Assembly: GCF_020164955.1 (NCBI RefSeq)
Contig: NZ_JAIUHG010000005.1
Location: 186,001-250,000 of the forward strand
Source of the DNA: Mesorhizobium sp. CA8
GTDB taxonomy: Bacteria; Pseudomonadota; Alphaproteobacteria; Rhizobiales; Rhizobiaceae
Reading direction: 5' to 3'
Length of the DNA stretch: 64,000 bases
Positions 48,005 to 56,512 of the stretch are shown here, one piece after another. How positions within the stretch are numbered: position 1 is the first letter of the stretch; each line of letters begins with the position of its first letter. The notes below the pieces were generated by a model. It did not search any database. It saw nothing but the letters and a program-made list of their open reading frames with translations, and was not told where the DNA came from. Both the position numbers and the translations under genes were made by a program.

Positions 48005-48152
48005 AAAGGTGGCGCACGCAATCCTGGAAACCGGCTGGCCCGAAACCGACTGGCCTGGAAACCGACTGGTCCAGCGGGAGTCTCACCGGCTCGTGTCTGG
48101 CGCGACGCGCCGCGGCTGCCTAGATAGCGGTATCTCGCCAGGAGCCCGTTTC

Positions 48153-49256
48153 ATGACATCATCGCTTTTCCAGCCGATCACCCTCGGCGGCCTCACCTTC
48201 CCCAATCGCATCGCGGTTGCCCCCATGTGCCAGTATTCGGCCGAGGACGGCTCGGCCAGCGACTGGCATCTCTATCACTGGATGAACCTGGCAATGTCGG
48301 GAGCCGGCATGGTGACCGTCGAGATGACCGATGTCGAGCGGCGCGGACGTATCTCGCATGGCTGCCTCGGCCTCTATTCCGACGACAACGAGGCGGCCGC
48401 CAAGCGCACGCTCGACGCCGCCAGGCGTGTCGCCGCGCGCGGCACGAAATTCGGTGTCCAGCTTGCCCACGCCGGCCGCAAGGCCTCTAACCGCAAACCC
48501 TGGGAAGGCGGCGGTCCGCTGCGGCCTGGCGAGGATCCCTGGCAGACGGTTTCTGCCTCGGCCATCGCCTATGACACGGGCTGGAATGTGCCGCACGCGT
48601 TGGAGGAGGACGAGATCCTGGAGCTGATTGCGCGCTTTGCGCAGGCGGCCGTGCGCGCCGAACGCGCCGGTTTCGACTTTGCCGAATTGCACGCCGCGCA
48701 TGGCTATCTGATCTTCCAGTTCCTCTCGCCGCTCTCCAACCAGCGGACGGACCGCTGGGGCGGGGCGCTGGAAAATCGCATGCGCTTTGCGGTCGAAATC
48801 GCCAGGGCGGTGAGGAAGGCCGCTCCGTCCGTGATGCTGGGCGCACGCCTTTCGGTTAAGGAATGGGTCGAAGGCGGTTTCGACGTCGAGGACGCAATCG
48901 AGGTGGCCAAGGCGCTGAAGGCCGAGGGCATCGCCTATATCTGCTGCTCCAGCGGCGGCAATTCGCCCCTGCAGCAGGTGCCGCCCGGCCCTGGTTACCA
49001 GGTGCATCTGGCGGAGGCCGTGCGCAACGGCGCCGGCATTCCGACGCGCGCCGTGGGGCTGATCGACGATCCGCGCCAGGCCGAGGCGATCGTGGCCGAC
49101 GGTCGTGCCGACATGGTGGCGCTGGCGCGCGCCTTCCTCGCCGACCCGCGCTGGGGCTGGCGCGCGGCGGCTGCTTTCGGCGAGGAAATCCATCCCGCGC
49201 CGCAGCTGGCACGTTCGGTGACGACGATGCGGCATTGGATGAAGGCCGCCGGCTAG
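48153..49256 (+). CDS. NADH:flavin oxidoreductase (OYE family, YqjM-like)
   Basis: 367 residues of the FMN-binding TIM barrel. It starts SLFQPITLGGLTFPNRIAV and has CQYSAEDG, the substrate His pair (HAGRKAS; AELHAAHGYL), FLSPLSNQRTDRWGG and the FMN-phosphate loop ALARAFLADP. It reduces activated C=C bonds of enones using NAD(P)H. AGGAG is five to nine bases before the ATG at 48153. The gene ends five bases before a large palindrome. Confidence 0.92.
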   Translation: MTSSLFQPITLGGLTFPNRIAVAPMCQYSAEDGSASDWHLYHWMNLAMSGAGMVTVEMTDVERRGRISHGCLGLYSDDNEAAAKRTLDAARRVAARGTKFGVQLAHAGRKASNRKPWEGGGPLRPGEDPWQTVSASAIAYDTGWNVPHALEEDEILELIARFAQAAVRAERAGFDFAELHAAHGYLIFQFLSPLSNQRTDRWGGALENRMRFAVEIARAVRKAAPSVMLGARLSVKEWVEGGFDVEDAIEVAKALKAEGIAYICCSSGGNSPLQQVPPGPGYQVHLAEAVRNGAGIPTRAVGLIDDPRQAEAIVADGRADMVALARAFLADPRWGWRAAAAFGEEIHPAPQLARSVTTMRHWMKAAG

Positions 49257-49260
49257 GGGT

Positions 49261-49394
49261 GTGTTGAGATTAGGTCAAGCCGAGCCGAGAACGGTGGTTT
49301 GCGAGAACCGGAGCGGAGCGTACTAAGTACGTGAGCACCGGAAGCGCAGGAAACCATCGTTCGCAGGCCGGCATCACCTGAATATCAACGCAAC
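49261..49394. repeat. 134-bp imperfect palindrome downstream of the OYE gene
   Basis: Outer arms GTGTTGAGATTAGGT and ACCTGAATATCAACGCAAC are inverted copies. Inner segments ACGGTGGTTTGC and GCAGGAAACCATCGT also pair, and the centre is the palindrome CGTACTAAGTACG. The whole could form one long cruciform or RNA hairpin. The 305-bp gap 49257-49561 contains only this and the repeat that follows. Confidence 0.75.
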
Positions 49395-49399
49395 CTAGG

Positions 49400-49482
49400 C
49401 AAATTCCAGGAAAGTCTTGACACGGTCAGGCTCGGCGGCTTCGCCGTGGCTTCCGTCCGGAATTGCGTCAAAACAAACTCGA
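49400..49482. repeat. half-copy of the TAGAGC repeat family with GGCTCGGCGG insert
   Basis: AAATTCCAGGAAAG and TTCCGTCCGGAATTGCGT match the left hairpin of the 104-bp element. Between them is an insert built around GGCTCGGCGGCTTCGCCGTGGC, which makes its own hairpin. The right half is missing. Confidence 0.65.
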
Positions 49483-49561
49483 ATCAGCAGAGTGCTGAGA
49501 CGTTTGGGCGCAGGTTTCTCGCCACAACTGCAACCAATTTGGCCGTTTTACGTTGGCGGCC

Positions 49562-49830
49562 ATGATAGACAACAAGCCCTTTGAAAAGCCGGTGGTGGTC
49601 ATGTCGGCAAATATCGCCAAATCCGAAGCACCCGCGAAGCAGCCGAGTGCCTGATGACCGTTTGGCCGCTCAATCGCGGCGAGCGTCATCGTGATGCTCT
49701 GGACACTTGCCTCAAGGCGCTGGAAGGTTATCGTTCGACGGCGGACGCACGTCGCGCCCTCGTCGAGGCAGCCAGGGAATCGGAAGTGCTGGTTCCTGAA
49801 GACAGGCTGCCCGACGGAAAGCTGCATTGA
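49562..49830 (+). pseudogene. DUF982 family gene with a one-base frameshift
   Basis: The frame from ATG 49562 reads MIDNKPFEKPVVVMSANIAK and then ends soon after. The next frame continues with IRSTREAAECLMTVWPL, ALDTCLKALEG and ARRALVEAARESEV up to TGA at 49830, giving the classical DUF982 order for about 90 residues. The junction is the A-run at 49619-49621; adding one A restores one frame. The 3' part alone could start at ATG 49654 (58 residues). It is a recent pseudogene, a sequencing error or, less likely, a -1 frameshift site. Confidence 0.75.
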
Positions 49831-49855
49831 GCGGATTTCTTAACCGGAGGATTCC

Positions 49856-50095
49856 ATGGCGAAGCTGACTTACAAGATCGTCGAGCATGATGGCGGCTGG
49901 GCCTACAAGGTCGGCTCGACATTCTCTGAAACTTTCCGCACGCACCAGGAAGCGCTGCGCGCCGCCGAAATCGCTTCGGCCGAGCAGCAGGTCGCCGGCA
50001 CTACGGACGGCATCCAGTACGAGGATGCCGAAGGAAAATGGCACGACGAACTCGCCGACGGCAGAGACCGTCCGCAGACCGAAGTATCTGACTGA
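49856..50095 (+). CDS. DUF2188 domain protein
   Basis: 79 residues: YKIVEHDGGWAYKVGSTFSETF then THQEALRAAEIASAEQ and IQYEDAEGKWHDE, the whole DUF2188 domain. Function unknown; often found in stress-linked genes. GGAGG precedes the ATG. It ends directly at a repeat element. Confidence 0.88.
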   Translation: MAKLTYKIVEHDGGWAYKVGSTFSETFRTHQEALRAAEIASAEQQVAGTTDGIQYEDAEGKWHDELADGRDRPQTEVSD

Positions 50096-50213
50096 AGCAT
50101 TCCAGGAAAAGTGTGAGCGGTCAGGCTCGGCGCTTTCGCCGCAGCCTTCTGCCCCGAACTGCGTCGGGCGTTTCGCCGTTTCGTGAAGCGGAGAAAAACA
50201 CTCCAACAAACTG
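50096..50213. repeat. copy of the TAGAGC repeat family with hairpin insert
   Basis: ATTCCAGGAAAAGTGTGAGC begins the left half, then an insert (CAGGCTCGGCGCTTTCGCCG), then a right half with GGGCGTTTCGCCGTTTCGTGAAGCG. It starts right after the DUF2188 stop. Confidence 0.7.
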
Positions 50214-50275
50214 GAATCGCCTCCGCGACCGGCAAAGCCCAAGGCTTCATGCCGGCCGCCGGAGACCATGCGGCC

Positions 50276-50548
50276 CTATTTGCCGCAGTAGTTGTCATTG
50301 ACGTTCTGCTGCGAATTGGCATCGGGACCTGGCGTTGTGTCGGCACACGGCCCGATAGCGCCGGTATTGCCTTGGGTGGTCAGCCCGGAGCCACCGTTGA
50401 TGCTGCCTGTGGTATAGGGGTCCACCTGCTCGCTCACGTCGGGACGATGGTCGCGGTGCCACCACCACCAGTCATCTGATGACTGCGCCATGGCCGCGCC
50501 ACCCATGGCCAGCACCAGCGCCGAAGCTGCGATAAGTCTTGTAAGCAT
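50276..50548 (-). CDS. small secreted protein of unknown function
   Basis: 90 residues with a Sec signal (LIAASALVLAMGGAAMA-Q). The mature part starts with an unusual DDWWWWHRDHRPDVSEQVDPY and continues with Gly/Ser/Thr/Asn-rich sequence holding two cysteines near the end (GPCADTTPG; DNYCGK). GGAG lies before the ATG at 50548. Low complexity and the tryptophan cluster suggest a surface or periplasmic role. No family recognised. Confidence 0.7.
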   Translation of the reverse strand: MLTRLIAASALVLAMGGAAMAQSSDDWWWWHRDHRPDVSEQVDPYTTGSINGGSGLTTQGNTGAIGPCADTTPGPDANSQQNVNDNYCGK

Positions 50549-50730
50549 CGGATTTCTCCATTCTCTCAATCGCAAAAATATATGGGGCCGAGGCCCCACA
50601 GCGACAAAGGCGAAACCCTGCCGCCGGGGCTAAAGTTCCACCGGAAATTGCGGGTGGGACGGAATGTCCGACACTTTTGTGTGACGCCGCGTGATCAACC
50701 GCGAAGCATTGCCGTGACCACCAGCCGAAT

Positions 50731-51705
50731 TCATTTCGCGTCGGCGAAAGCACGCGCGGCGACACGTTCGATAAAGGCCATCACCCGTTCGGGTTCCAGG
50801 AATTGCGGCATGTGGCCTAGACCTTCGACCCGTTCGAAGTCGAGGCCCCCGATCCTATCCAGCATCGGTTCGCCATGCACGGCCTCGACGATCACGCGGT
50901 CATCGGTCCCGAACAGAATGCCTGCCGGCATCGCTATGTCGCGGTAACGCCGTTCGATTTCGCCAAGATCCCGTTCCACCGCCACGACATCGGTGGAGGT
51001 GGCGAAATAGTGGGACGGACGCAACCCGAGCCAGCCCCCGCCGGCGACCATGTAGTCCGCGGGAACCGCTTGCGGCGCGAAAATGAACCTCAGCGTCGGC
51101 CGCGCGTAACGAAGGCTAAGTGGCACCGCCACCGTATGGGCCAGGACGCGGCGCAACAGCGGCCATGGAACATAGAGCAGGTCAAACCGCTCACGTATCC
51201 TCGCTTCGAGATGCGTCAGCGGTGAAAGCAGCGCAATGCCGGAAATCGCTGTCGGATGCCCGGCTGCCAGAGCAAGGGCAATGGCCCCACCGAGCGAATG
51301 GCCAACGATGAGTGGCCGTTCCAGGCGCAATTCCTCGATGAAGCGCCGCAGGATGTCGGCCTGTTCGGGCAATCGGCCGGTCGCACCCCTTGCCCGAACC
51401 GAATAGCCGGAGCCTGGCCGGTCGAGCGCGATCAGCCGGTAACCAGAACCGAAGCGCCCGAACAGGGTGTGGCGAAAATGGTGGAGCTGAGCGCCGAGCC
51501 CGTGCACGAAGACGATCGGCTTGCCCTCGCCCTCTTCCACATAGTGGATGCGGTTGCCGTCGATCTCGACGAATTTTCCGCAAGCCGGCACCCGTCTTTC
51601 GGCCTTTGCCGCGATCCGCCAGGTCGCAAGCATCAGCGCGAGCACGACAAGCACGATGGCGGCAAGCAAGCCGGCAAGCAGCCACAAGACAATCGATATC
51701 AGCAT
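50731..51705 (-). CDS. membrane-anchored alpha/beta hydrolase
   Basis: 324 residues with an N-terminal membrane anchor (about 1-30), then an alpha/beta hydrolase: HGLGAQLHHF (oxyanion), GHSLGGAIALAL (Ser), FGTDDRVI (Asp) and GLGHMPQF (His). The catalytic domain probably faces the periplasm. It belongs to the esterase/epoxide-hydrolase-like group; substrate unknown. AGGTGAAA precedes ATG 51705. The much longer frame to 53424 is antiparallel to real genes and not coding. Confidence 0.85.
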   Translation of the reverse strand: MLISIVLWLLAGLLAAIVLVVLALMLATWRIAAKAERRVPACGKFVEIDGNRIHYVEEGEGKPIVFVHGLGAQLHHFRHTLFGRFGSGYRLIALDRPGSGYSVRARGATGRLPEQADILRRFIEELRLERPLIVGHSLGGAIALALAAGHPTAISGIALLSPLTHLEARIRERFDLLYVPWPLLRRVLAHTVAVPLSLRYARPTLRFIFAPQAVPADYMVAGGGWLGLRPSHYFATSTDVVAVERDLGEIERRYRDIAMPAGILFGTDDRVIVEAVHGEPMLDRIGGLDFERVEGLGHMPQFLEPERVMAFIERVAARAFADAK

Positions 51706-51840
51706 GTTTTCACCTGGCCCGACCGACCGCACCATATCGGCAACGGCAGCCGCCACAAGCGCATCAACACATCCGGGTTTCGCATTGCCGCCGGCCGCCG
51801 GCCGCGTTATCTCAGGCGACCTATTGTGCCGGAGCCCGCC

Positions 51841-52581
51841 ATGCCTGAAATCGTCACCGCCGCCATGCTCGTCATCGGCGACGAGATCCTCTCCGGCCGC
51901 ACCAAGGACAAGAACATCGGCCACCTCGCCGACATCATGACGGCGATCGGCATCGATCTTAAGGAAGTGCGCATCGTCCCCGATAAGGAGGACGAGATCG
52001 TTGCGGCGGTGAATGCCCTGCGCGCTCGTTATACCTACGTCTTCACCACCGGCGGCATCGGCCCCACGCATGACGACATTACCGCCGACTCGATCGCCAA
52101 GGCCTTCGGCGTGCCCTGCGAATACGACGCCAGGGCCTATGCGCTGCTCGAAGCAAGCTATGCCGGGCGTGGCATCGAATTCACCGAAGCGCGCAAGCGC
52201 ATGGCGCGCATGCCGCGCGGCGCCGACCATATCGACAATCCCGTCTCCGTCGCGCCGGGCTTCCGCATCGGCAATGTCCATGTCATGGCCGGCGTGCCGT
52301 CGATCTTCCAGGCCATGCTCGACAATGTTGTGCCTACGCTCAGGGCCGGCACGAAGATGCTGTCGGCCACGGTGCAGTGTCCCTTCGGCGAAGGATTGAT
52401 CGGCGGGCCGCTGGCCGAGATCCAGAAGGCGCATCCCGACACGATCATCGGCTCCTATCCCAAATATGGCGACGGCAAGTTCTGGACCGAACTCGTCGTC
52501 CGAGCCCGCAGCGAGGAAGCGCTCGAGGCCGCGCGCAAGGACGTCGAGGCAATGGTGGCGGGCTTGGCCAAGGGAGGCTGA
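51841..52581 (+). CDS. molybdopterin-binding (CinA N-terminal-like) domain protein
   Basis: 246 residues consisting of the MoCF-biosynthesis/CinA N-terminal domain: MLVIGDEILSGRTKDKN, TTGGIGPTHDDITADSIA and GVPSIFQAMLD. The C-terminal nicotinamide-nucleotide amidase domain of full-length CinA is absent. Stand-alone proteins of this type exist; in CinA the domain hydrolyses ADP-ribose or FAD-like substrates. Role here uncertain. The start is ATG 51841, divergent from the hydrolase. Confidence 0.88.
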   Translation: MPEIVTAAMLVIGDEILSGRTKDKNIGHLADIMTAIGIDLKEVRIVPDKEDEIVAAVNALRARYTYVFTTGGIGPTHDDITADSIAKAFGVPCEYDARAYALLEASYAGRGIEFTEARKRMARMPRGADHIDNPVSVAPGFRIGNVHVMAGVPSIFQAMLDNVVPTLRAGTKMLSATVQCPFGEGLIGGPLAEIQKAHPDTIIGSYPKYGDGKFWTELVVRARSEEALEAARKDVEAMVAGLAKGG

Positions 52582-52674
52582 CCGGGCATTCGGCTGGAAC
52601 CAGTCAACGCGCTGAGGCGTTCCTTTGCTGCGCGCACGCGTAGCGCAAGTACGCAAGTAATTGAGGGACCAGCC

Positions 52675-53508
52675 ATGCGCTTCAAGACAATCGTCGCCAT
52701 TTTGCAGAACGAGCAGGACGCCGAGCGCGTCCTCGATTACGCCCTTCCGCTTGCCGAAAGGTTCGAGAGCCATCTCGTCGGTATCCATGCCGAGGCGCTT
52801 CCCGTGCCCTACACATCGGCCACCGGCTTCCCGGATACCGAATTCCTGCAGGTCTCGGCCGAGATGAATAAGGAACGCGCCGACAAGTTGCGGGCCTATT
52901 TCATGAAGAGGATCGAGGACTCCGGCCTGTCCTTCGAGTGGCGTAGCCTGGAAAGCTTCTCCGGCGACAGCGCGCTGACCGGCATATCGAGCGTGCGCGC
53001 CGCCGATCTGATCATTGCCGCGCAGCGCGACACCGGCGGCGATCCTGGCGCCGACGTCGACACGTTGGTCTACGATGCCGGCCGGCCGGTGCTGGTCGTG
53101 CCCCATGCCGGGCCACTGGTCACGACCTTCAGACGTGTGCTGCTGGCCTGGAACGGCAGCAAGGAAGCGGCCCGGGCCGCGTTCGATGCCCTGCCCTTCA
53201 TCGCCGAGGCCGACAAGACGGACATTCTCGTCATCGACCCGCCGGAGACGCTCGATGAATCTCCGGAAGCCGCCGGCGCCGAGATCGCAGCGGCGCTGTC
53301 GCGTCATGGTGCCAATGTCAGTGTCTCCGTGCAGAAATCGGACGGCTCCTCGGTGGACGATATCATCCAGTCGCGGATAACCGAGTCCGGCGCCGATCTT
53401 CTGGTGCTTGGCGCCTACAGCCACTCCTGGCTGCGCCAGCTTCTGTTCGGCGGCGTCACCCGCACGGTGTTGCGCACGACGAATGTGGCGGCCTTCCTGT
53501 CGCGGTGA
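52675..53508 (+). CDS. universal stress protein with two UspA domains
   Basis: 277 residues. The N-terminal domain starts RFKTIVAILQNEQDAERVL; the second starts near TFRRVLLAWNGSKEAARA and ends with the ATP-loop GAYSHSWLRQLLFGGVTRTVL, which fits G-2x-G-9x-G(S/T)-like ATP binding. It is probably an ATP-binding stress protein. It lies 93 nt after the CinA-like gene. Confidence 0.9.
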   Translation: MRFKTIVAILQNEQDAERVLDYALPLAERFESHLVGIHAEALPVPYTSATGFPDTEFLQVSAEMNKERADKLRAYFMKRIEDSGLSFEWRSLESFSGDSALTGISSVRAADLIIAAQRDTGGDPGADVDTLVYDAGRPVLVVPHAGPLVTTFRRVLLAWNGSKEAARAAFDALPFIAEADKTDILVIDPPETLDESPEAAGAEIAAALSRHGANVSVSVQKSDGSSVDDIIQSRITESGADLLVLGAYSHSWLRQLLFGGVTRTVLRTTNVAAFLSR

Positions 53509-53706
53509 GGGTAGGTCTCGAACCCGTAAGCGGTTTCGAGGCCGCGACCTGTGTCAAGCTAAAAGCGCATCGCTTCAATTCGTCTCAGCGCAACGCGCTT
53601 GAGCCCACAGCCCCTCCCCTTGCCAAGCCCGGCGCTTTCCGGCTAATTCCGGCTGCATTCCAGTGTTTCTGCGCGCCGACGGCGCGCCTTGCGGAGTGCG
53701 CGAACC

Positions 53707-54207
53707 ATGTCCCTTCCAGAAAAAGCCTTTCCCGTCTCCTGGGACCAGTTCCACCGCGACGCCCGGGCGCTTTCCTGGCGGTTGTCCGGCGCCAACAAGG
53801 GGCAATGGAAAGCGATCGTCTGCATCACGCGCGGCGGCCTGGTGCCTGCCGCCATCATCGCGCGCGAGCTTGGCATCCGCGTCATCGAGACGGTGTGCGT
53901 CGCCTCCTATCATGACTACACCAGCCAGGGTCAGTTGCAGGTCCTGAAGGAGATTTCGCCTCCGCTGCTCGCCGATGACGGGGCGGGCGTGCTGATCATC
54001 GACGACCTCACCGATACCGGCAAGACGGCGGGTATAGTGCGCGCCATGATGCCGAAAGCGCATTTCGCGACTGTCTACGCCAAGCCGAAGGGCCGCCCGC
54101 TGGTCGACACATTCGTCACCGAGGTCAGCCAGGACACCTGGATCTACTTTCCCTGGGATATGGGCTTCACTTACCAGAAGCCGATCGCAGACGATCACGC
54201 CGGCTGA
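53707..54207 (+). CDS. gpt: xanthine phosphoribosyltransferase
   Basis: 166 residues. The PRPP loop is [13 protein letters not shown], and the N-terminal [18 protein letters not shown] matches Gpt. It salvages xanthine and guanine to their nucleotides. Together with ade in this window it fits purine salvage. The start is ATG 53707, with GCGGAG upstream; the 198-bp gap before it has no gene. Confidence 0.92.
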   Translation: MSLPEKAFPVSWDQFHRDARALSWRLSGANKGQWKAIVCITRGGLVPAAIIARELGIRVIETVCVASYHDYTSQGQLQVLKEISPPLLADDGAGVLIIDDLTDTGKTAGIVRAMMPKAHFATVYAKPKGRPLVDTFVTEVSQDTWIYFPWDMGFTYQKPIADDHAG

Positions 54208-54364
54208 GCGGCCTTCACGTTTCGAGAGAATCTGGCTCAAGCCAGGTCCTGTAACCGCGCCAATGAGCGCAACTACTTGGGCAAATGACCTTTTCTGGTG
54301 GCATTTCCCGATAGCGTGAAGTTTTTTACTTTTAAAGCCCATAATTCGCCCTAAGATTTGTAAG

Positions 54365-54892
54365 GTGGCAAACGATTCCGGAGGCTTGGGGCAGCTTCTT
54401 ACCATGTTGACGAGGTCGACGACGCACAACCAGATGGCCGAGAGAGTCCGGCGGCTCTTCGGCGTCGCGCCTTGTCGCCTGCAGGTGGCCGCCTTGCCTT
54501 GGCGTGAGGGCGAGAACGGCGTCGAGATCATGCTGATCACCAGTCGCGACACCGGGCGCTGGGTGCTGCCCAAGGGTTGGCCGGAGGCCAGGGAACCGCT
54601 TTGCGAAGCCGCCGCTCGCGAAGCGGGCGAGGAAGCCGGGCTGCGCGGCACCGTCTCGCATCTTGAAGCCGGCCGCTATTTCTATGCCAAGGTCCTTGCC
54701 TCGGGCGAGGAAGTGCCTTGCGAGGTGCTGGTCTTTCCGCTGCATGTCGAGCACGTGGCGGATCGCTGGAAAGAGAAACGCGCGCGCACCCGCAAATGGG
54801 TCGGCCCGAACGAAGCGGTCCGTATGGTCAACGAACCTGACCTTTGCCAGATCATTGCCGGCTTCTGCGCCGCGCCGCACAAGTTCGCCTGA
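54365..54892 (+). CDS. Nudix hydrolase, DIPP-like
   Basis: 175 residues from GTG 54365. The canonical Nudix box GWPEAREPLCEAAAREAGEE is complete, preceded by RWVLPKG. The type resembles diphosphoinositol polyphosphate/diadenosine polyphosphate hydrolases. The start is uncertain: ATG 54404 would give 162 residues and a common rhizobial N-terminus, and neither has an ideal ribosome-binding site. Confidence 0.88.
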   Translation: MANDSGGLGQLLTMLTRSTTHNQMAERVRRLFGVAPCRLQVAALPWREGENGVEIMLITSRDTGRWVLPKGWPEAREPLCEAAAREAGEEAGLRGTVSHLEAGRYFYAKVLASGEEVPCEVLVFPLHVEHVADRWKEKRARTRKWVGPNEAVRMVNEPDLCQIIAGFCAAPHKFA

Positions 54893-54893
54893 T

Positions 54894-55036
54894 TCAAAAG
54901 CAATCCCAGGAAAAGTGTGAGCGGTTAGGCTCGGCGGCTGGCTGTAGCTGAGCTCGGCGACTTCGCTGTAGCTGGGCTCGGCGACTTCGTCTTAGCTGGG
55001 CGGCGGCTTCGCCGTAGCCTTCCGTCCGGAATTGCG
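54894..55036. repeat. expanded copy of the TAGAGC repeat family
   Basis: The left end (AAAGCAATCCCAGGAAAAG) and right end (CCGTCCGGAATTGCG) match the left hairpin of the family. Between them are about three tandem degenerate units around GCTCGGCGACTTCGCTGTAG. The element fills the space between the convergent Nudix and GNAT-type genes. Confidence 0.7.
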
Positions 55037-55043
55037 TGGATCG

Positions 55044-56210
55044 TCAGACGCGGCCGAAATCATCGGAGCTGAGCCGGGTCCAACGATCGCCCATCAACCC
55101 GCCGATGAAGATGTCGCCGGAGCGGACCGCCTCCGTGACTTCGGCAACGCGCGAGCGGACCATCGTGCCACCGGCATAATGGAAGAAGACGTTCTTGTAG
55201 CCGAAGAGTTGAGGCATGAACCTGCTCTGGGTCTGGCCCCTAATGCCTACACAGCCCAAATCCCGCGCCGCCGCAATGAGAGCATCCAGCGTCACGCCCC
55301 AGTGGGATCCGGACGCCTGGATTTGCAACAGGTTCGCGATGCCGCCGGCTTGGCCATAGAAGGCGTAGCACCCCAGCATCTTGCCCGTTTCTTCGTCAAT
55401 CCCGCCGAAATGAAGCGGCCCGTCGGCCTGCTTCTCGGCCGCCAGCGCGAGCAACCGCGGCAGCTCGCCATCCTTCCAGCTCGGACGCAGGGAATAATCG
55501 GCCATGAGGACAGGCAGCCGCTCCGCAAATTGGGCCGCGTCGATCGGCTCCCGGCGGATACGTTGGCTTGACGAATGCTGGGCCGGCGGATCGAACCTTC
55601 TTCGTGCGAGCGCATCAAATGCTCCCGCGAAAGGATCGAGCGCAAGGCGAGGCAGCCCCGGCCATTTGCGGCGCACTGTGGCGACGGCCATGCCGCCCGG
55701 CCGGAAAACACAGGTCCATTCCAGACAATGCACCGGCAGGAGCTGGTACTTCATCGGACGCGCGAAGGCCAAGGATGTCCGGTTGGCGGAATCGGTCAGG
55801 TACAGGTCGAATTCGCTTTGATGCAGGGCACGCAGCAATTGCGGCCCGGCCCAACCGTGATCGATGCTGGAGTCGGTCATGAATGGACCGATGATGGCAG
55901 CGTTCAATGCCGTTCCGTTAAGCTCATATCGAGCTTTCAGAACACCCATGAAGCCACCCAATCGGCCCTGCGGGTTGATCTGGACAAGAGCCTTGCTCTT
56001 ATCCCCATCAAGGTAGAGCTTCCTCATATAGTCCGCCGTCTGCGCGATCGCGCGATCGCGCTGGCGGCGACGATGGCGAAACTTCATCAGGAACAACGCG
56101 GCGACGTGCTCGAGATCCTCGGCGGCTAAAGGCCGAACCGAACCATGGGATTCCAGCGCCGACGGCCCAGCCACCTTGCCCGGGCTCGCTTTTGCGGAAA
56201 CCGGATTCAT
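55044..56210 (-). CDS. GNAT-like acyltransferase-type protein
   Basis: 388 residues. An N-terminal disordered part is followed by two GNAT-like halves: HVAALFLMKFRHRRRQRD... with YLTDSANRTSLAFARP, and a C-terminal part with LGCYAFYGQAGGIANLLQI and IRGQTQSRFMPQLFGYKN. No clear acetyl-CoA Q/RxxGxG/A loop is seen, so catalytic activity is uncertain. I recall related proteins near polysaccharide genes. The gene begins in the AT-rich gap to the right. Confidence 0.65.
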   Translation of the reverse strand: MNPVSAKASPGKVAGPSALESHGSVRPLAAEDLEHVAALFLMKFRHRRRQRDRAIAQTADYMRKLYLDGDKSKALVQINPQGRLGGFMGVLKARYELNGTALNAAIIGPFMTDSSIDHGWAGPQLLRALHQSEFDLYLTDSANRTSLAFARPMKYQLLPVHCLEWTCVFRPGGMAVATVRRKWPGLPRLALDPFAGAFDALARRRFDPPAQHSSSQRIRREPIDAAQFAERLPVLMADYSLRPSWKDGELPRLLALAAEKQADGPLHFGGIDEETGKMLGCYAFYGQAGGIANLLQIQASGSHWGVTLDALIAAARDLGCVGIRGQTQSRFMPQLFGYKNVFFHYAGGTMVRSRVAEVTEAVRSGDIFIGGLMGDRWTRLSSDDFGRV

Positions 56211-56512
56211 CGTGAATGCCTAGACCAGAACGCTAAAGGCTGCCGTTCTTCCCAAAGAAGTCTCCATGCGATCGGCTTCCTGCAAAAATCTCCTAGAGCC
56301 TTCTTCTGCCGTACCTGATTTTCGTTTCTGTAAATACATTCAATCATTGTTTTAATCGCGTGAATAGCTAAAATCTAAAATAAAACTTCCTAAACTTCTA
56401 AATGCAAAGTAATTTGAAAAACATATTGAGCCCCTCTAACCGCATCGCGGGAGAGCGGTTGCAACCGCGTTGCGGCTGATGGCGCCCGGCAGAGGCCGGG
56501 CGCCATCCTTCC
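56211..56512. other. 302-bp gap with an AT-rich island at 56318-56431
   Basis: The gap between the GNAT-like and ABC exporter genes (both leftward) contains a ~110-bp AT-rich stretch (for example AGCTAAAATCTAAAATAAAA), far below the GC level of its surroundings, and then a strong hairpin (56479-56506). No ORF is seen. It is likely the promoter region of the GNAT-like gene. Confidence 0.6.
56479..56506 (-). terminator. strong hairpin after the ABC exporter gene
   Basis: Twelve perfect pairs (ATGGCGCCCGGC / GCCGGGCGCCAT) with a four-base AGAG loop lie seven bases past the exporter stop. No T-run follows on the minus strand, so it may work with Rho or as an mRNA end stabiliser. Confidence 0.75.

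Noticed and set aside
50731..53424. An 897-residue minus-strand frame
   Set aside because: Only its last 324 residues (from 51705) match a protein family. The upstream part is antiparallel to the CinA-like and universal stress protein genes and has no ribosome-binding site.
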